A stretch of DNA of 17,254 nucleotides from Nocardioidaceae bacterium (GCA_013693815.1 CP059259.1:3222634-3239887), one strand, 5' to 3'. Shown: positions 1 through 6,894, counted from the first letter of the stretch. Translations and numbers: made by a program. Notes: generated by a model from the sequence alone, not told the origin.

Positions 1-1026
1 AGTTGAGAAGACCATGTTCTGCACGTTGATCCGGGCCACCTCCATCTTGGCCAGCTTCAGTTGGATCAGTTGGAAGTCGGAGATCGGCTTGCCCCACAGC
101 TCTCGCTGCTTGGCGTAATCGATCGACAAACGCAAGCACTCGTTGATGATCCCGAGCGCGAGCACCGCGACCGCGATCCGCTCGGCGACGAAGTTCGTAC
201 GGGCGCTCTCACGTCCCCCATCAGCATGGGGACTCCCACCTTGCCGTGCAGGCCGACCCAACAACCGGTCCGGACCCAGTCGGACGTTGTCGAAGAACAA
301 CTCGCCGGTGGGCGAGCTCATGATCCCCATCTTCTTCAAGGGCTTGCTCTGTGTCAGCCCGTCCATGCCCTTGTCGAGCACGAAGGTCAAGACCTCGCGG
401 TCACGTTTGGCCTGCTCGGTCATCGGGCCGGCGCCCCCAGATGGGTCTGCCTGCGGATCCAACTTGGCGTAGACGATCATGATGTCGGCATAGGGGCCAT
501 TGGTGATAAAAGTCTTGTGGCCGTTGAGGATGTAGTCCTCACCGTCGCGCCGCACACTGGTGCGCATACCTCCGAAGGCATCGGACCCGGAGTCGGGCTC
601 GGTGATCGCCCAGGCCGCGACCTGCTCGGCGGTCACCAGGCGAGGAAGCCAGCGCTCCTTTTGTTCCAAGGTTCCCCGAGCGCGGATGGTGCCTACGCTC
701 AGGCCCGAGGAGACTGCCATCGATACGACCGTGCCGAGCGAGACACCAGCCAGCTCGCTGAGTACAACTGCCGTCATCGACGCCAGGTCGTCGCGTTGCT
801 CACCGACCGGCGATCCGCCGTCTCCCGCTCGTTCCCGAGCCAGCTCCTTCTCCAGCCGCTCCGCCGCCAAGACATCCAGCCCGAAGGCCTGATAGAGCTT
901 CCGGATGATGTCGTACGGAGGAATCTGCCCGGTCTCGAGCGCATCCAGGTGCGGACGGACCTCTTTGGCGATGAAGTCACCGACGGCCTCGCGCACCGTT
1001 TCATCGGTTTGCGACCACTCGATCAT
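1..1026 (-). CDS. acyl-CoA dehydrogenase, C-terminus beyond window edge
   Basis: FAD-dependent acyl-CoA dehydrogenase, which introduces the alpha,beta double bond in acyl-CoA thioesters (fatty acid or sterol side-chain oxidation) in the cytoplasm. The reverse frame is open over 342 codons with no stop before the window edge. Visible family motifs are WAITEPDSGSDA (FAD/substrate region), NGHKTFITNG, KKMGIMSSPTGELFFDNVR and, near the edge, DYAKQRELWGKPISDFQLIQ. The ATG at 1026 has a strong ribosome site (GAGGAGG, about 6 bases upstream). The stretch around RLLGRPARQGGSPHADGG is unusual for the family; it could be a natural insertion or a compensated pair of base errors. The gene is divergent from the secreted-protein gene at 1217, with 190 bases between them that hold both promoters. 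Family assignment is firm; the substrate is unknown. Confidence 0.93.
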   Translation of the reverse strand, partial: MIEWSQTDETVREAVGDFIAKEVRPHLDALETGQIPPYDIIRKLYQAFGLDVLAAERLEKELARERAGDGGSPVGEQRDDLASMTAVVLSELAGVSLGTVVSMAVSSGLSVGTIRARGTLEQKERWLPRLVTAEQVAAWAITEPDSGSDAFGGMRTSVRRDGEDYILNGHKTFITNGPYADIMIVYAKLDPQADPSGGAGPMTEQAKRDREVLTFVLDKGMDGLTQSKPLKKMGIMSSPTGELFFDNVRLGPDRLLGRPARQGGSPHADGGRESARTNFVAERIAVAVLALGIINECLRLSIDYAKQRELWGKPISDFQLIQLKLAKMEVARINVQNMVFST

Positions 1027-1216
1027 CTGATCCTCCTCGGCGAGCTTGAGCATGCCGCCTCAGCGAGCGACACCCGTCCGATCTCCTGGACAGTCCGAGT
1101 CGATACCTGAGATTGTGGGCAGGGCCAGATATCAACCTGACCTCAACCCTGTCACAACGCTGTTGTCGCAGGGCAGTCATTCGCAGTCCTGATCTCAATC
1201 CGTTTGGGGGAATCAA

Positions 1217-2481
1217 ATGGGAGTTCTCAATACCCTCCGTCGGCGCCGCAGTGCGGCCGTCGTCGGCTCAACCGCGCTGGTGGCAGGGAGCTTGGTCGCG
1301 TTGGCCGTTGCCACCGCGCCGACAGCCACAGCAGCAACGCCCTGTGGCGCAGCGTCGCCGACCTTGACCAAGCTCACGCTCACGCCGGGGTCGGTCAATG
1401 TCAAGAGCAAGACCAAGACCATCAAGGTCAGCGGCACCACGTCAGGCACCAAGCTCACCAATGTCTCGATAACCGCTATGGCAGTCGGCTCCACCAAGAA
1501 AACGGTCTACGGTTCGTTCAAGGTGGGTAGCGGCGGGCACTCGTTCTCCGGCAACCTCACGATCCCGAAGTTCACCTCCAAGGGCACTTGGCGCATCGAC
1601 TACCTGTACCTGAGCACTGATGTCGGAGGGCAGTACTACGACTACGCCCAGCTTTCGGGCATGGCCAACGTGAAGTCGTCGTTCTCGGTGGTCTCCAATC
1701 CCGACGGCAAGAACCCGACAATCTCGGCGATCTCTTTGTCCAAGACATCGGTGAATACCAAGAACAAGGTCGCCAAAGTGACCTTCACCGCGACTGCCAA
1801 GGACACCGGCGGCGCCGGTTTGGCCGGTGCGTACGTCTCGCTGCAGGCTGGCAAGAAGAGCCTCTACGGGTATGCGACCCTCAAGAAGGGCAAGCTCAAG
1901 GGAACGGTGACCGTGCCCAAGTGGATCGGCAACGCGACCTACAAGGTGAACTCCTTGACGGTGTACGACAAGGTGAGCAACTCCACCACCTACCGTTCCG
2001 GGACGGGATCGGCCCTCAAGGAACTTCCCAAAGAATTCGTGAAGTCGCTCAAGAAGGACGGCGTGACGCTCTCGCGCGGCGCGAGCTCTAAGAAACTGCC
2101 ACAGAAGTTCAAGAAGTCGCTGAAGGTCATCAGCAAGAAGGACACCACGAAGCCGAAGATCGGCGCCACCTCGGTGACCCCAGGGACTGCTGCGGTCGGT
2201 GCGGTCGCCCCGGTGAAGCTCAACGCCAGTGTCAAGGCAAGCGACTCACAGTCGGGTATCAGCTATGTGGCCGTCGAGCTCCGTAACCAGGACCCGGCTG
2301 GCTGGGGCAACGAGTACGGATATCTCTCCCCAAGGCCGGTGGCACCTGGAAGGGCACCATCAAGCTCGGCTGCTACTCGCAACCCGGGACCTACGACGTC
2401 ATCGTGACGGCCTACGACAAGGCGGGCAACGTGGCGACGGCAACCAAGGGCACTGTGACCATCACAGCTGCTCCAATCTGA
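1217..2481 (+). CDS. secreted Ig-like repeat protein (one-base break near 2329)
   Basis: Unrecognised exported protein. ATG 1217 follows GGGGGA (1205-1210). Residues 1-40 form a signal peptide: RRRR basic start, hydrophobic core VVGSTALVAGSLVALAVA, and cleavage near TATAATP. Three similar beta-rich modules follow, starting at about residues 48 (PTLTKLTLTP), 171 (PTISAISLSK) and 315 (KIGATSVTP), rich in Lys/Ser/Thr/Val as in bacterial Ig-like domains. The original frame stops at 2407, but module homology (GGTWKGTIKLGCYSQPGTYD, then AYDKAGNVATATKG) continues one frame over to the TGA at 2479-2481. Adding one C to the CCCC run at 2327-2330 restores a 421-residue protein. Its last 20 bases overlap the convergent membrane-protein gene. 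A cell-surface or adhesive role is an inference only. Confidence 0.8.
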
Positions 2482-3085
2482 CCTGGTAACTAGTTAGGTT
2501 CCTTCTACTGCGGGGTGTCGCCTTCGGCGGCATCCCGCAGTGCTGTTGGGCAGCTTTGTTTTCGGCCCGCAACCGATCCACTTTCTTGCGGCTGCGCTTG
2601 GCATTCCAGCTCGCGATCAGCCAGGTCAGGGCGAGCAGCGCGCCACTGATAGCACCGATCGTGGTTCCGAGCCGGAAGCCGGGTGCGTCCACGTCCAGGA
2701 TCCGGTCGCCTGCGTGGGCGCCCGAGCCATTGCCCACGACGATCGCAAGCGTCAACAGGTTGGGCGCGGCGAGCAGCAACGCAACCACGAGCACAGAGAT
2801 GCGCAGCCACCGCTTCATGGGTCGGAACACCTGCCGCAGCACGACCAGCGGCAGCAGCGTGAAGACGAAGCCCAGCATCGTCCCGTAAAGCACGCCTTCA
2901 GTCATCCGGCCGTCGACGCGATCGCCTATCCGTTGGGCCCACCAGCGCGGCACCACCGTGACGCCCAACATGACGCCGACGGCAAGCGTCGCCACGATCA
3001 GGACCGCAACCACGATCCGGAAGGTCCAGTTGACCTCTGTGACCGGCTCCGCCAGCGCTGAGGGTTGCTCAAGGTTGTCGGTCAC
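2462..3085 (-). CDS. four-helix integral membrane protein, unknown function
   Basis: Hypothetical inner-membrane protein of 207 residues. The GTG at 3085 is chosen because GGAGGGG lies 6 bases upstream and the codon overlaps the stop of the preceding mini-ORF (GTGA). A longer in-frame start at 3148 (TTG) would lie inside that repeat and is less likely. Four predicted helices: RIVVAVLIVATLAVGVMLGV, LYGTMLGFVFTLLPLVVL, ISVLVVALLLAAPNLLTLAI and LGTTIGAISGALLALTWLIA. A basic C-terminal tail (NAKRSRKKVDRLRAENKAA) follows. It lies downstream of ndh in the same direction, linked through two mini-ORFs, so it is probably cotranscribed with the respiratory enzyme. The family was not recognised. The last codons run through a long hairpin (2508-2540). 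Confidence 0.75.
   Translation of the reverse strand: MTDNLEQPSALAEPVTEVNWTFRIVVAVLIVATLAVGVMLGVTVVPRWWAQRIGDRVDGRMTEGVLYGTMLGFVFTLLPLVVLRQVFRPMKRWLRISVLVVALLLAAPNLLTLAIVVGNGSGAHAGDRILDVDAPGFRLGTTIGAISGALLALTWLIASWNAKRSRKKVDRLRAENKAAQQHCGMPPKATPRSRRNLTSYQVRLEQL
2508..2540. terminator. 15-bp hairpin between convergent genes
   Basis: CTGCGGGGTGTCGCC and GGCGGCATCCCGCAG pair over 15 positions (two G-U wobbles in the plus-strand RNA) around a TTC loop. It lies 27 bases after the stop of the Ig-like gene and inside the last codons of the opposing membrane-protein gene. There is no T-tract on the plus side, so termination is inferred from position and stem strength. On the minus strand the structure lies within coding sequence. 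Confidence 0.55.
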
Positions 3086-3162
3086 GCGATCCCCTCCTGA
3101 GGACACGAACGTAGTGAGGCCCGGAAGGAGGGGCCTGAGCGTGGCCAATCCAGGGTGGTCAC
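3082..3162 (-). CDS. mini-ORF A (26 codons), translational coupler in front of the membrane-protein gene
   Basis: Reads GTG to TGA, encoding MTTLDWPRS then GPSFRASLRSCPQEGIA. Its GTG overlaps the stop of mini-ORF B (GTGA at 3162-3159). Its own TGA overlaps the GTG start of the membrane-protein gene (GTGA at 3085-3082). The last codons (CAG GAG GGG ATC GCG) contain the ribosome site of that gene. A CCCCTCC stretch (plus-strand 3127-3133) can pair over 7 bases with that GGAGGGG (plus-strand 3091-3097). Two related copies lie at 3159-3251 and 5274-5515. The shared codon pattern and precise overlaps suggest translation. A functional peptide is not shown; the translation act itself may be what matters. 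Confidence 0.5.
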   Translation of the reverse strand: MTTLDWPRSGPSFRASLRSCPQEGIA

Positions 3163-3251
3163 GCGATCCCCTCCTGAGGACAGCAACACAGTGAGGCCCC
3201 CGGTGACAGATGCAGGGAGGGCGCTGAGCATGACCGATTCAGGGTGGTCAT
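3159..3251 (-). CDS. mini-ORF B (30 codons), tandem copy of A, starts on the ndh stop
   Basis: ATG at 3251 overlaps the ndh stop (ATGA). The frame encodes MTTLNRSCSAPSLH then LSPGASLCCCPQEGIA and ends on a TGA that overlaps the GTG of mini-ORF A. Relative to A it has 12 extra bases, which keeps the frame. Its internal CCCTCC (plus-strand 3216-3221) can pair with the GGAGGG ahead of A (plus-strand 3169-3174). It is more diverged from the consensus than A and C: the WPRS stretch is replaced. Confidence 0.45.
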   Translation of the reverse strand: MTTLNRSCSAPSLHLSPGASLCCCPQEGIA

Positions 3252-4708
3252 GGGTCCACACTCTCAGATGAGATGGGCACACCTCGTCGTCGCTCGTCTG
3301 TCAGCCGGGCCTCCTCGGCGGCGTTGGCCTCCAGCCGGGCACGCACCGCATCCCACTCCCCTGGCCGGCTGACCAGTGAACTGGCGCCTCCGTCGAGCCG
3401 CTCGACCGCTTGGCGGCCGAAGATCTGCTGCTCGGTGAAGGCGCGCTCTTGGCGACCGCGCGTCACGAAGCTCACCGCCCAGTGCACCAATGCGGTGAAT
3501 CGGTTCTTGAAGCCCGTCAGATAGGCGAGGTGGATGACCAGCCACAAGAACCAGGCCAGGATCCCCGAGAGTTTGAGCTTGCCGATCAGAGCAACGGCGC
3601 TGAACCGGGAGATGGTCGCCATCGACCCTTTGTCGAAGTAGCGGAAGGGCTTCTGCGACGGCTTCCCTTTCACGCGATTGCGGATCTCTTTGGCGGCGTA
3701 CTTCCCGCCCTGGATCGCTACCTGGGCGACTCCGGGAAGGTTGTCCAGCGCAATCATGTCGCCTACCACGAACACCTCGGGGTGACCGGGCAAGGTGAGA
3801 TCCGGATTCACCGCGATCCTTCCGGCGCGGTCCAGCGGTGCGCCGGTTTGCTCGCCGAGGGTCTTGCCCAACGGGCTCGCTGCGACGCCGGCGGCCCAGA
3901 CCTTGGTGATCGCATCGATGCGCTGCTGGCGTAAACCGTCGGTGCCGTCCTTGAACCGCACCTCGAGGCCACGCTCGTCGACGTCGGTGACCATCGCACC
4001 CAGCAGCACCTCCACACCGCGTCGCTCCAACGATTTGTGCGCGACCTCACCTAGTTTCGCGCCGAACGGTGGCAGCACCTGGGTCGCGGCGTCGAGCAGG
4101 ATGACCCGCGCATCGCGGGTGTTGATCCGGCGGAAGTCCTTGCGCAACGTACGGTGCGCGAGCTCGGCGATCTGCCCGGCCATCTCGACGCCGGTCGGCC
4201 CGGCACCCACGACCACGAAGGTCAGGAGCTGCTGGATCTCCTCCTCGGTCTCGGCCAGCTCGGCCATCTCGAAAGCGCCGAAGATCCGGCCGCGGAGCTC
4301 GAGCGCATCGTCGATGCTCTTCATCCCCGGTGCGTAGCGAGCGAACTGATCATTGCCGAAGTACGACTGGCCGGCTCCTGCGGCAACGATCAGGGAGTCG
4401 TACGGCGTCACGGTCTCGCGGCGCAGCACCTGGGAGGTGACCGTGTGCGCTTCCAGGTCGATCGCAGTGACTTCGCCGAGGATCACGCGAGCGTTCTCCT
4501 GCCTGGCCAGGATCTCCCGAGTCGGCGGAGCGATCTCACCTTGGCTGAGGATGCCCGTGGCAACTTGGTAGAGCAGCGGCTGGAACAGGTGGTGGCTCGT
4601 CTTGGCGATCATCGTCACTTCGACGTCCGCCCGCCTCAAGGCCTGGGTGGCGAACAGGCCACCGAAGCCGGACCCGATGACGACCACGCGTTGTCGGCTG
4701 TCAGTCAT
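3248..4708 (-). CDS. ndh: type II NADH:quinone oxidoreductase (NDH-2)
   Basis: Single-subunit, non-proton-pumping NADH dehydrogenase: passes electrons from NADH through FAD to menaquinone on the inner face of the membrane. 486 residues, close to the mycobacterial enzyme. FAD-binding Rossmann motif VVVIGSGFGGLFA at residues 8-20; HHLFQPLLYQVATGILS (about 39-55); NADH-binding motif VVVGAGPTGVEMAG (about 165); VWAAGVAASPLGK; FAD-phosphate motif VFVVGDM (about 310); quinone-site-like GVAQVAIQGGKYAA; and a C-terminal amphipathic/hydrophobic segment (LIGKLKLSGILAWFLWLVIH) for membrane attachment. ATG 4708 has GAGGG about 7 bases upstream. It is divergent from crcB1 across 155 bases and is followed by two coupled mini-ORFs and a membrane protein. 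Confidence 0.96.
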   Translation of the reverse strand: MTDSRQRVVVIGSGFGGLFATQALRRADVEVTMIAKTSHHLFQPLLYQVATGILSQGEIAPPTREILARQENARVILGEVTAIDLEAHTVTSQVLRRETVTPYDSLIVAAGAGQSYFGNDQFARYAPGMKSIDDALELRGRIFGAFEMAELAETEEEIQQLLTFVVVGAGPTGVEMAGQIAELAHRTLRKDFRRINTRDARVILLDAATQVLPPFGAKLGEVAHKSLERRGVEVLLGAMVTDVDERGLEVRFKDGTDGLRQQRIDAITKVWAAGVAASPLGKTLGEQTGAPLDRAGRIAVNPDLTLPGHPEVFVVGDMIALDNLPGVAQVAIQGGKYAAKEIRNRVKGKPSQKPFRYFDKGSMATISRFSAVALIGKLKLSGILAWFLWLVIHLAYLTGFKNRFTALVHWAVSFVTRGRQERAFTEQQIFGRQAVERLDGGASSLVSRPGEWDAVRARLEANAAEEARLTDERRRGVPISSESVDP

Positions 4709-4863
4709 GTGCTGCCCTCAATCTCCGGTTGTCCGCTACCGAAGCTCTAGTGTCTGTAACTCCATTGTCTGTCGCGTCGAGACTCCCTCCAGTTCCCGCC
4801 GCGGTTTGGGACACAGATCACTGCGAGTCACTGCTCATCCGTTGTGCCCTACGCTCGGATCTT

Positions 4864-5277
4864 GTGAGACGCGTCCCGCCACTGTGGCTTGCAGCGGCTC
4901 TGGGCGGTGCGCTCGGCGCACTGGCCAGGCTGGGAGTCACTACGGCTTTCCCGGCCGATCCCACCGATTTTCAGTGGGCCACTTTGGCGATCAACGTGTC
5001 CGGGTCGTTCCTGCTGGCTCTGCTTCCGGCGATCGCGCTGATCCGGGAGAGCACCTGGCTCACGGTCATGGCCGGCCCTGGTGTACTCGGCGGCTACACG
5101 ACGCTGTCGGCCTATTCCGAACAGACCCGCGCTCTGTTGGCCTCCGACCAGGTTCTCCTGGCCGCGGTATATGTCTTCGGCACGCTGGCTCTCTGCTTGA
5201 TCGCAGTGGCGCTCGCATCCCGTGTCACTACGCTCACCGAAAGATGGCAGTTCCGGGTCGAGGGTGGTGACGAATGA
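4864..5277 (+). CDS. crcB: fluoride-specific ion channel subunit FluC/CrcB (first copy)
   Basis: Fluc fluoride exporter subunit; dual-topology four-helix proteins that dimerise to expel cytoplasmic fluoride. 137 residues from GTG 4864. The frame is open further upstream to TTG 4729, but that extension is not membrane-like. Motifs: GGALGALARLGV (helix 1), INVSGSFLLALL (helix 2, pore Asn), GGYTTLSAYSEQT (helix 3 break), and helix 4 VLLAAVYVFGTLALCLIAVALA. The usual phenylalanine pair of the TTF-S-x-F motif is Leu and Tyr here. No clear ribosome site precedes the GTG. The stop overlaps the start of a mini-ORF (ATGA). No fluoride-riboswitch consensus was seen in 4709-4863. A second, more typical subunit follows, so a heterodimer is likely. 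Confidence 0.88.
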   Translation: MRRVPPLWLAAALGGALGALARLGVTTAFPADPTDFQWATLAINVSGSFLLALLPAIALIRESTWLTVMAGPGVLGGYTTLSAYSEQTRALLASDQVLLAAVYVFGTLALCLIAVALASRVTTLTERWQFRVEGGDE

Positions 5278-5515
5278 CTGTGCTGTCTTGGCCACGCTCA
5301 ACACCCTCGTTGCGGGCCCTAGAGCTCCCGCCGCTAGGCCATGCCTGCTCCGCGGCGCCATCCACGCACGCTGGCATCGTTGTCGTCACTCGACGGGCCA
5401 CCAGCCCGCCTCCTCCTCCGCCTCGCCATCGCCCGCGCCTGACGCCGCTCGCAACGGCAGCGCCCAGCGGCAGAACCTCCTGCTCCGTTCGTGTCCTCGC
5501 GAGGGGATCGCGTGA
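5274..5515 (+). CDS. mini-ORF C, coupler between the two crcB genes (one-base break)
   Basis: Starts ATG on the crcB1 stop (ATGA 5274-5277) with MTVLSWPRSTPSLRA, matching mini-ORF A, and ends RSCPREGIA with TGA overlapping the crcB2 GTG (GTGA 5512-5515). The 242-base span is one base short of a frame. Start and end homology are in frames that a single added base would join, as elsewhere in this window; the GGG near 5395 is one candidate. The reconstructed peptide would be about 80 residues, with a Pro/Ala/Ser-rich middle absent from copies A and B. CCCTCG (5304-5309) can pair with CGAGGG (5500-5505) at the crcB2 ribosome site. Confidence 0.4.
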
Positions 5516-5841
5516 CCGCCCTCCTGGTGGCATTGGGCGCAGCGGTCGGAGCTGGGCTCCGTTTCGCTGTGGCGACACGTCTGGACAGGCAGTTGCCGTG
5601 GGGCACGCTGCTGGTCAATGTCTTCGGTTCGTTCGTCCTGGGCTACCTGATCGGCTCAGCCGCCGGTCACGACGAGGTGTCCCTACTAGGTGTGGGTTTC
5701 TGCGGCGGCCTGACCACGTACTCGGCGTTCAGCGTCCAGACCTACTCGGGCGGGTGGCGGCTCGGTTCGATCTACGTCGCCCTCACCCTCGTGCTGGCGA
5801 TCCCGGCCTGCGCGCTCGGCTACGCTCTCGGTCGCCTCTGA
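5512..5841 (+). CDS. crcB: fluoride-specific ion channel subunit FluC/CrcB (second copy)
   Basis: Second Fluc subunit, 109 residues, a compact family length. GTG 5512 follows GAGGGG (5501-5506) by 5 bases. Motifs: LGAAVGAGLRFAVA (helix 1), LLVNVFGSFVLGYLIG (helix 2, pore Asn), GVGFCGGLTTYSAFSVQT (helix 3 break, Tyr and Phe in the phenylalanine-box positions), then a last helix ALTLVLAIPACALGYALG. Paired crcB genes in actinobacteria and Firmicutes are thought to make antiparallel heterodimers. Here the first copy has the weaker phenylalanine box, which fits division of roles. Ends 19 bases before the convergent metallopeptidase gene. Confidence 0.93.
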   Translation: MTALLVALGAAVGAGLRFAVATRLDRQLPWGTLLVNVFGSFVLGYLIGSAAGHDEVSLLGVGFCGGLTTYSAFSVQTYSGGWRLGSIYVALTLVLAIPACALGYALGRL

Positions 5842-5860
5842 ACCGGTCAAACGGCCGATG

Positions 5861-6201
5861 TCAGGCGTAGCCGAGGTCGTGCAGACGGTCGTCATCGATC
5901 CCGAAGTGATGTGCCACCTCGTGTACGACGGTGATGCCGACTTCACGGACAACCTCGTCCTCCGATGCGCACATGTCCAGCGTGGGGTTACGGAAGATCG
6001 TGATGCGATCGGGCAGCACCATCGCGTAGTTGCTGTCGCGCTCGGTCAACGCGATCCCGTCGTACACCCCAGCAAGCCGGGGTCATCAGCCGGCGGGTCG
6101 TCCTCGACCAGAACCACCACGTTGTCGATCAAGGCGGTGAGCTCTGGGGGAATGGTGTCCAGTGCGTCGGACACCAGTTCCTCGAAACGCTCGCGACTCA
6201 T
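5861..6201 (-). CDS. small zincin-like metallopeptidase (one-base break near 6064)
   Basis: Member of the short minimal-gluzincin family common in actinobacteria (Pfam PF06262 type), of unknown substrate. The N-terminal part MSRERFEELVSDALDTIPPE, then NVVVLVEDDPPADDPGLLG, reads in one frame and hits a stop at 6046. The rest (YDGIALTERDSNYAMVLPD through HEVAHHFGIDDDRLHDLGYA) continues one frame over to the TGA at 5861. HEVAHHFGI carries the HExxH zinc site. Adding one base to the run at 6067-6070 (GGGG on the coding strand) restores GLLG-V-YDGI and a 113-residue protein of normal length, so this is probably an intact gene with an assembly error. Start: ATG 6201; an in-frame GTG at 6210 is possible. 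Confidence 0.85.
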
Positions 6202-6243
6202 CTCGATCACACGGCCAGTGTGCCCGAGCGACCAACCCACGAT

Positions 6244-6273
6244 TTGGCCGGGTCAGGGCGTGCGACCTATAGT
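6244..6273 (+). promoter_or_regulatory. promoter of tRNA-Glu
   Basis: TTGGCC (6244-6249), 18-base spacer, TATAGT (6268-6273), placing the start of transcription near 6280, about 17 bases before the tRNA 5' end. Fits a sigma-70-type stable RNA promoter; assigned by position and hexamers only. Confidence 0.5.
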
Positions 6274-6296
6274 TACGTGGTCCCCGACAGGGTGGA

Positions 6297-6368
6297 GCCC
6301 CATCGTCTAGCGGCCTAGGACCCCGCCCTTTCACGGCGGTAGCGCCGGTTCGAATCCGGTTGGGGGTA
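6297..6368 (+). tRNA. tRNA-Glu (anticodon TTC)
   Basis: Cloverleaf: D-arm GTC TAGCGGCCTAG GAC, anticodon stem CCGCC/GGCGG with loop CTTTCAC (anticodon TTC), T-arm GCCGG TTCGAAT CCGGT, 3' acceptor TGGGGGT, discriminator A, no encoded CCA. The 5' acceptor strand reads GCCCCA where GCCCCCA is needed to pair with TGGGGGT. The molecule is 72 instead of 73 bases, again a C-run one base short and probably an assembly error. Partial copies of its 3' half occur at 7726 and 12571, marking this gene as an integration target. A terminator follows at 6380. Confidence 0.92.
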
Positions 6369-6379
6369 CTAGCTTCGAG

Positions 6380-6428
6380 AACCGCTTCAGGTCTGCAAAC
6401 GTGCAGGTCAGAGGCGGTTTTTTACTTT
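6380..6428 (+). terminator. intrinsic terminator after tRNA-Glu
   Basis: AACCGCTTC pairs with GAGGCGGTT (one G-U), and an inner GGTCTGC pairs with GCAGGTC by G-U pairs, around AAACGT; followed by TTTTACTTTT. Almost the same hairpin follows tRNA-Asp (12789) and the partial tRNA-Glu copy at 7726, where an IS110 element splits it. Confidence 0.85.
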
Positions 6429-6475
6429 TCTTACCTCCTCGGCTGACAAGCGAGCTTTGAGGGAGTGAAACCCCG

Positions 6476-6495
6476 ATCTGGAGCAATCTGGAGCA
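6476..6495 (+). repeat. tandem ATCTGGAGCA pair near left island end
   Basis: Two adjacent perfect copies of ATCTGGAGCA. The same pair, separated by one G, lies at 12466-12486 just inside the right end of the island, and a single copy follows tRNA-Asp at 12879-12888. Position about 105 bases inside the presumed att core suggests arm-type integrase sites; this is an inference. Confidence 0.5.
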
Positions 6496-6566
6496 AACGC
6501 TTTCGAGACCAGTTGCCGGATCACCTCTCCAATCGAAGTTCTAGACGCATCGAGGAGGGTCACGAC

Positions 6567-6833
6567 ATGACGCACACACCACGCCCAGCACCGCGCCAAG
6601 CGCACTGGTGGCTGAGCAACATCGCACCGGGCCGGCTGGCCCAAGCATTCCGGCAGCGAGCCAAGTGGGCCGGGATCAACTGGGAGGCCGGTTATGCCAC
6701 TGGCGGCGGCGCCTTCAAGGACGACGGGCGAACGATCGTTGACGCCCTGGAGAACGCCGAAGCGATATCGAGCGCGCACGAGTCCCACCCGGACACCCAC
6801 ATGATCATGCTGGACGTCGACTCCGCTCAGTGA
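6567..6833 (+). CDS. small hypothetical protein (88 aa)
   Basis: Not recognised. ATG 6567 is chosen because GAGGAGGG (6552-6559) lies 7 bases upstream; an in-frame start at 6465 has no such site. The product is soluble, begins MTHTPRPAPRQAHWWLSNIA, has a basic centre (FRQRAKWAGINWEAGYATGG) and an acidic end (HMIMLDVDSAQ). It is the first gene inside the tRNA-Glu island. No membrane segment or signal peptide. Reality as a gene rests on the strong ribosome site and uninterrupted frame. Confidence 0.5.
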   Translation: MTHTPRPAPRQAHWWLSNIAPGRLAQAFRQRAKWAGINWEAGYATGGGAFKDDGRTIVDALENAEAISSAHESHPDTHMIMLDVDSAQ

Positions 6834-6894
6834 TTTCCTGGCCTACCGCTCCTCAGACGGTCAGGGTCAGGCTGTCGTCGTTCGGGTCCGGTCG

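Larger units (their letters stand above)
3082..3251 (-). repeat. tandem duplication of an about 80-base intergenic coupler repeat
   Basis: Two units, each beginning with (A/G)TGACCACCCTG and ending CCTCAGGAGGGGATCGCGTG, lie head to tail between ndh and the membrane-protein gene. A third, longer relative (5274-5515) starts ATGACTGTGCTG and ends TCGCGAGGGGATCGCGTGACC between the two crcB genes. The units carry the ribosome site and start codon of the next gene, so duplication would insert a new small cistron without separating neighbours. Confidence 0.8.

Noticed and set aside
61..1110. A long plus-strand open frame (349 codons) over the left edge
   Set aside because: It is exactly antiparallel, codon for codon, to the acyl-CoA dehydrogenase frame and has no protein-like motifs; a high-GC shadow.
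4709..4863. Fluoride riboswitch ahead of crcB1
   Set aside because: The crcB-motif consensus segments (GG-GATGG-like 5' part and its pseudoknot partner) were not found by eye.
5274..5870. A 198-codon frame starting at the crcB1 stop and running through crcB2
   Set aside because: Past about 5400 it is Pro/Arg-rich shadow sequence of crcB2. Only its beginning matches the mini-ORF family, so it is described as mini-ORF C instead.
6408..6800. Reverse-strand 130-codon frame near the left island end
   Set aside because: It runs through the tRNA terminator and is antisense to the better supported small gene at 6567. Its tail could recall an integrase end but has no catalytic motif.
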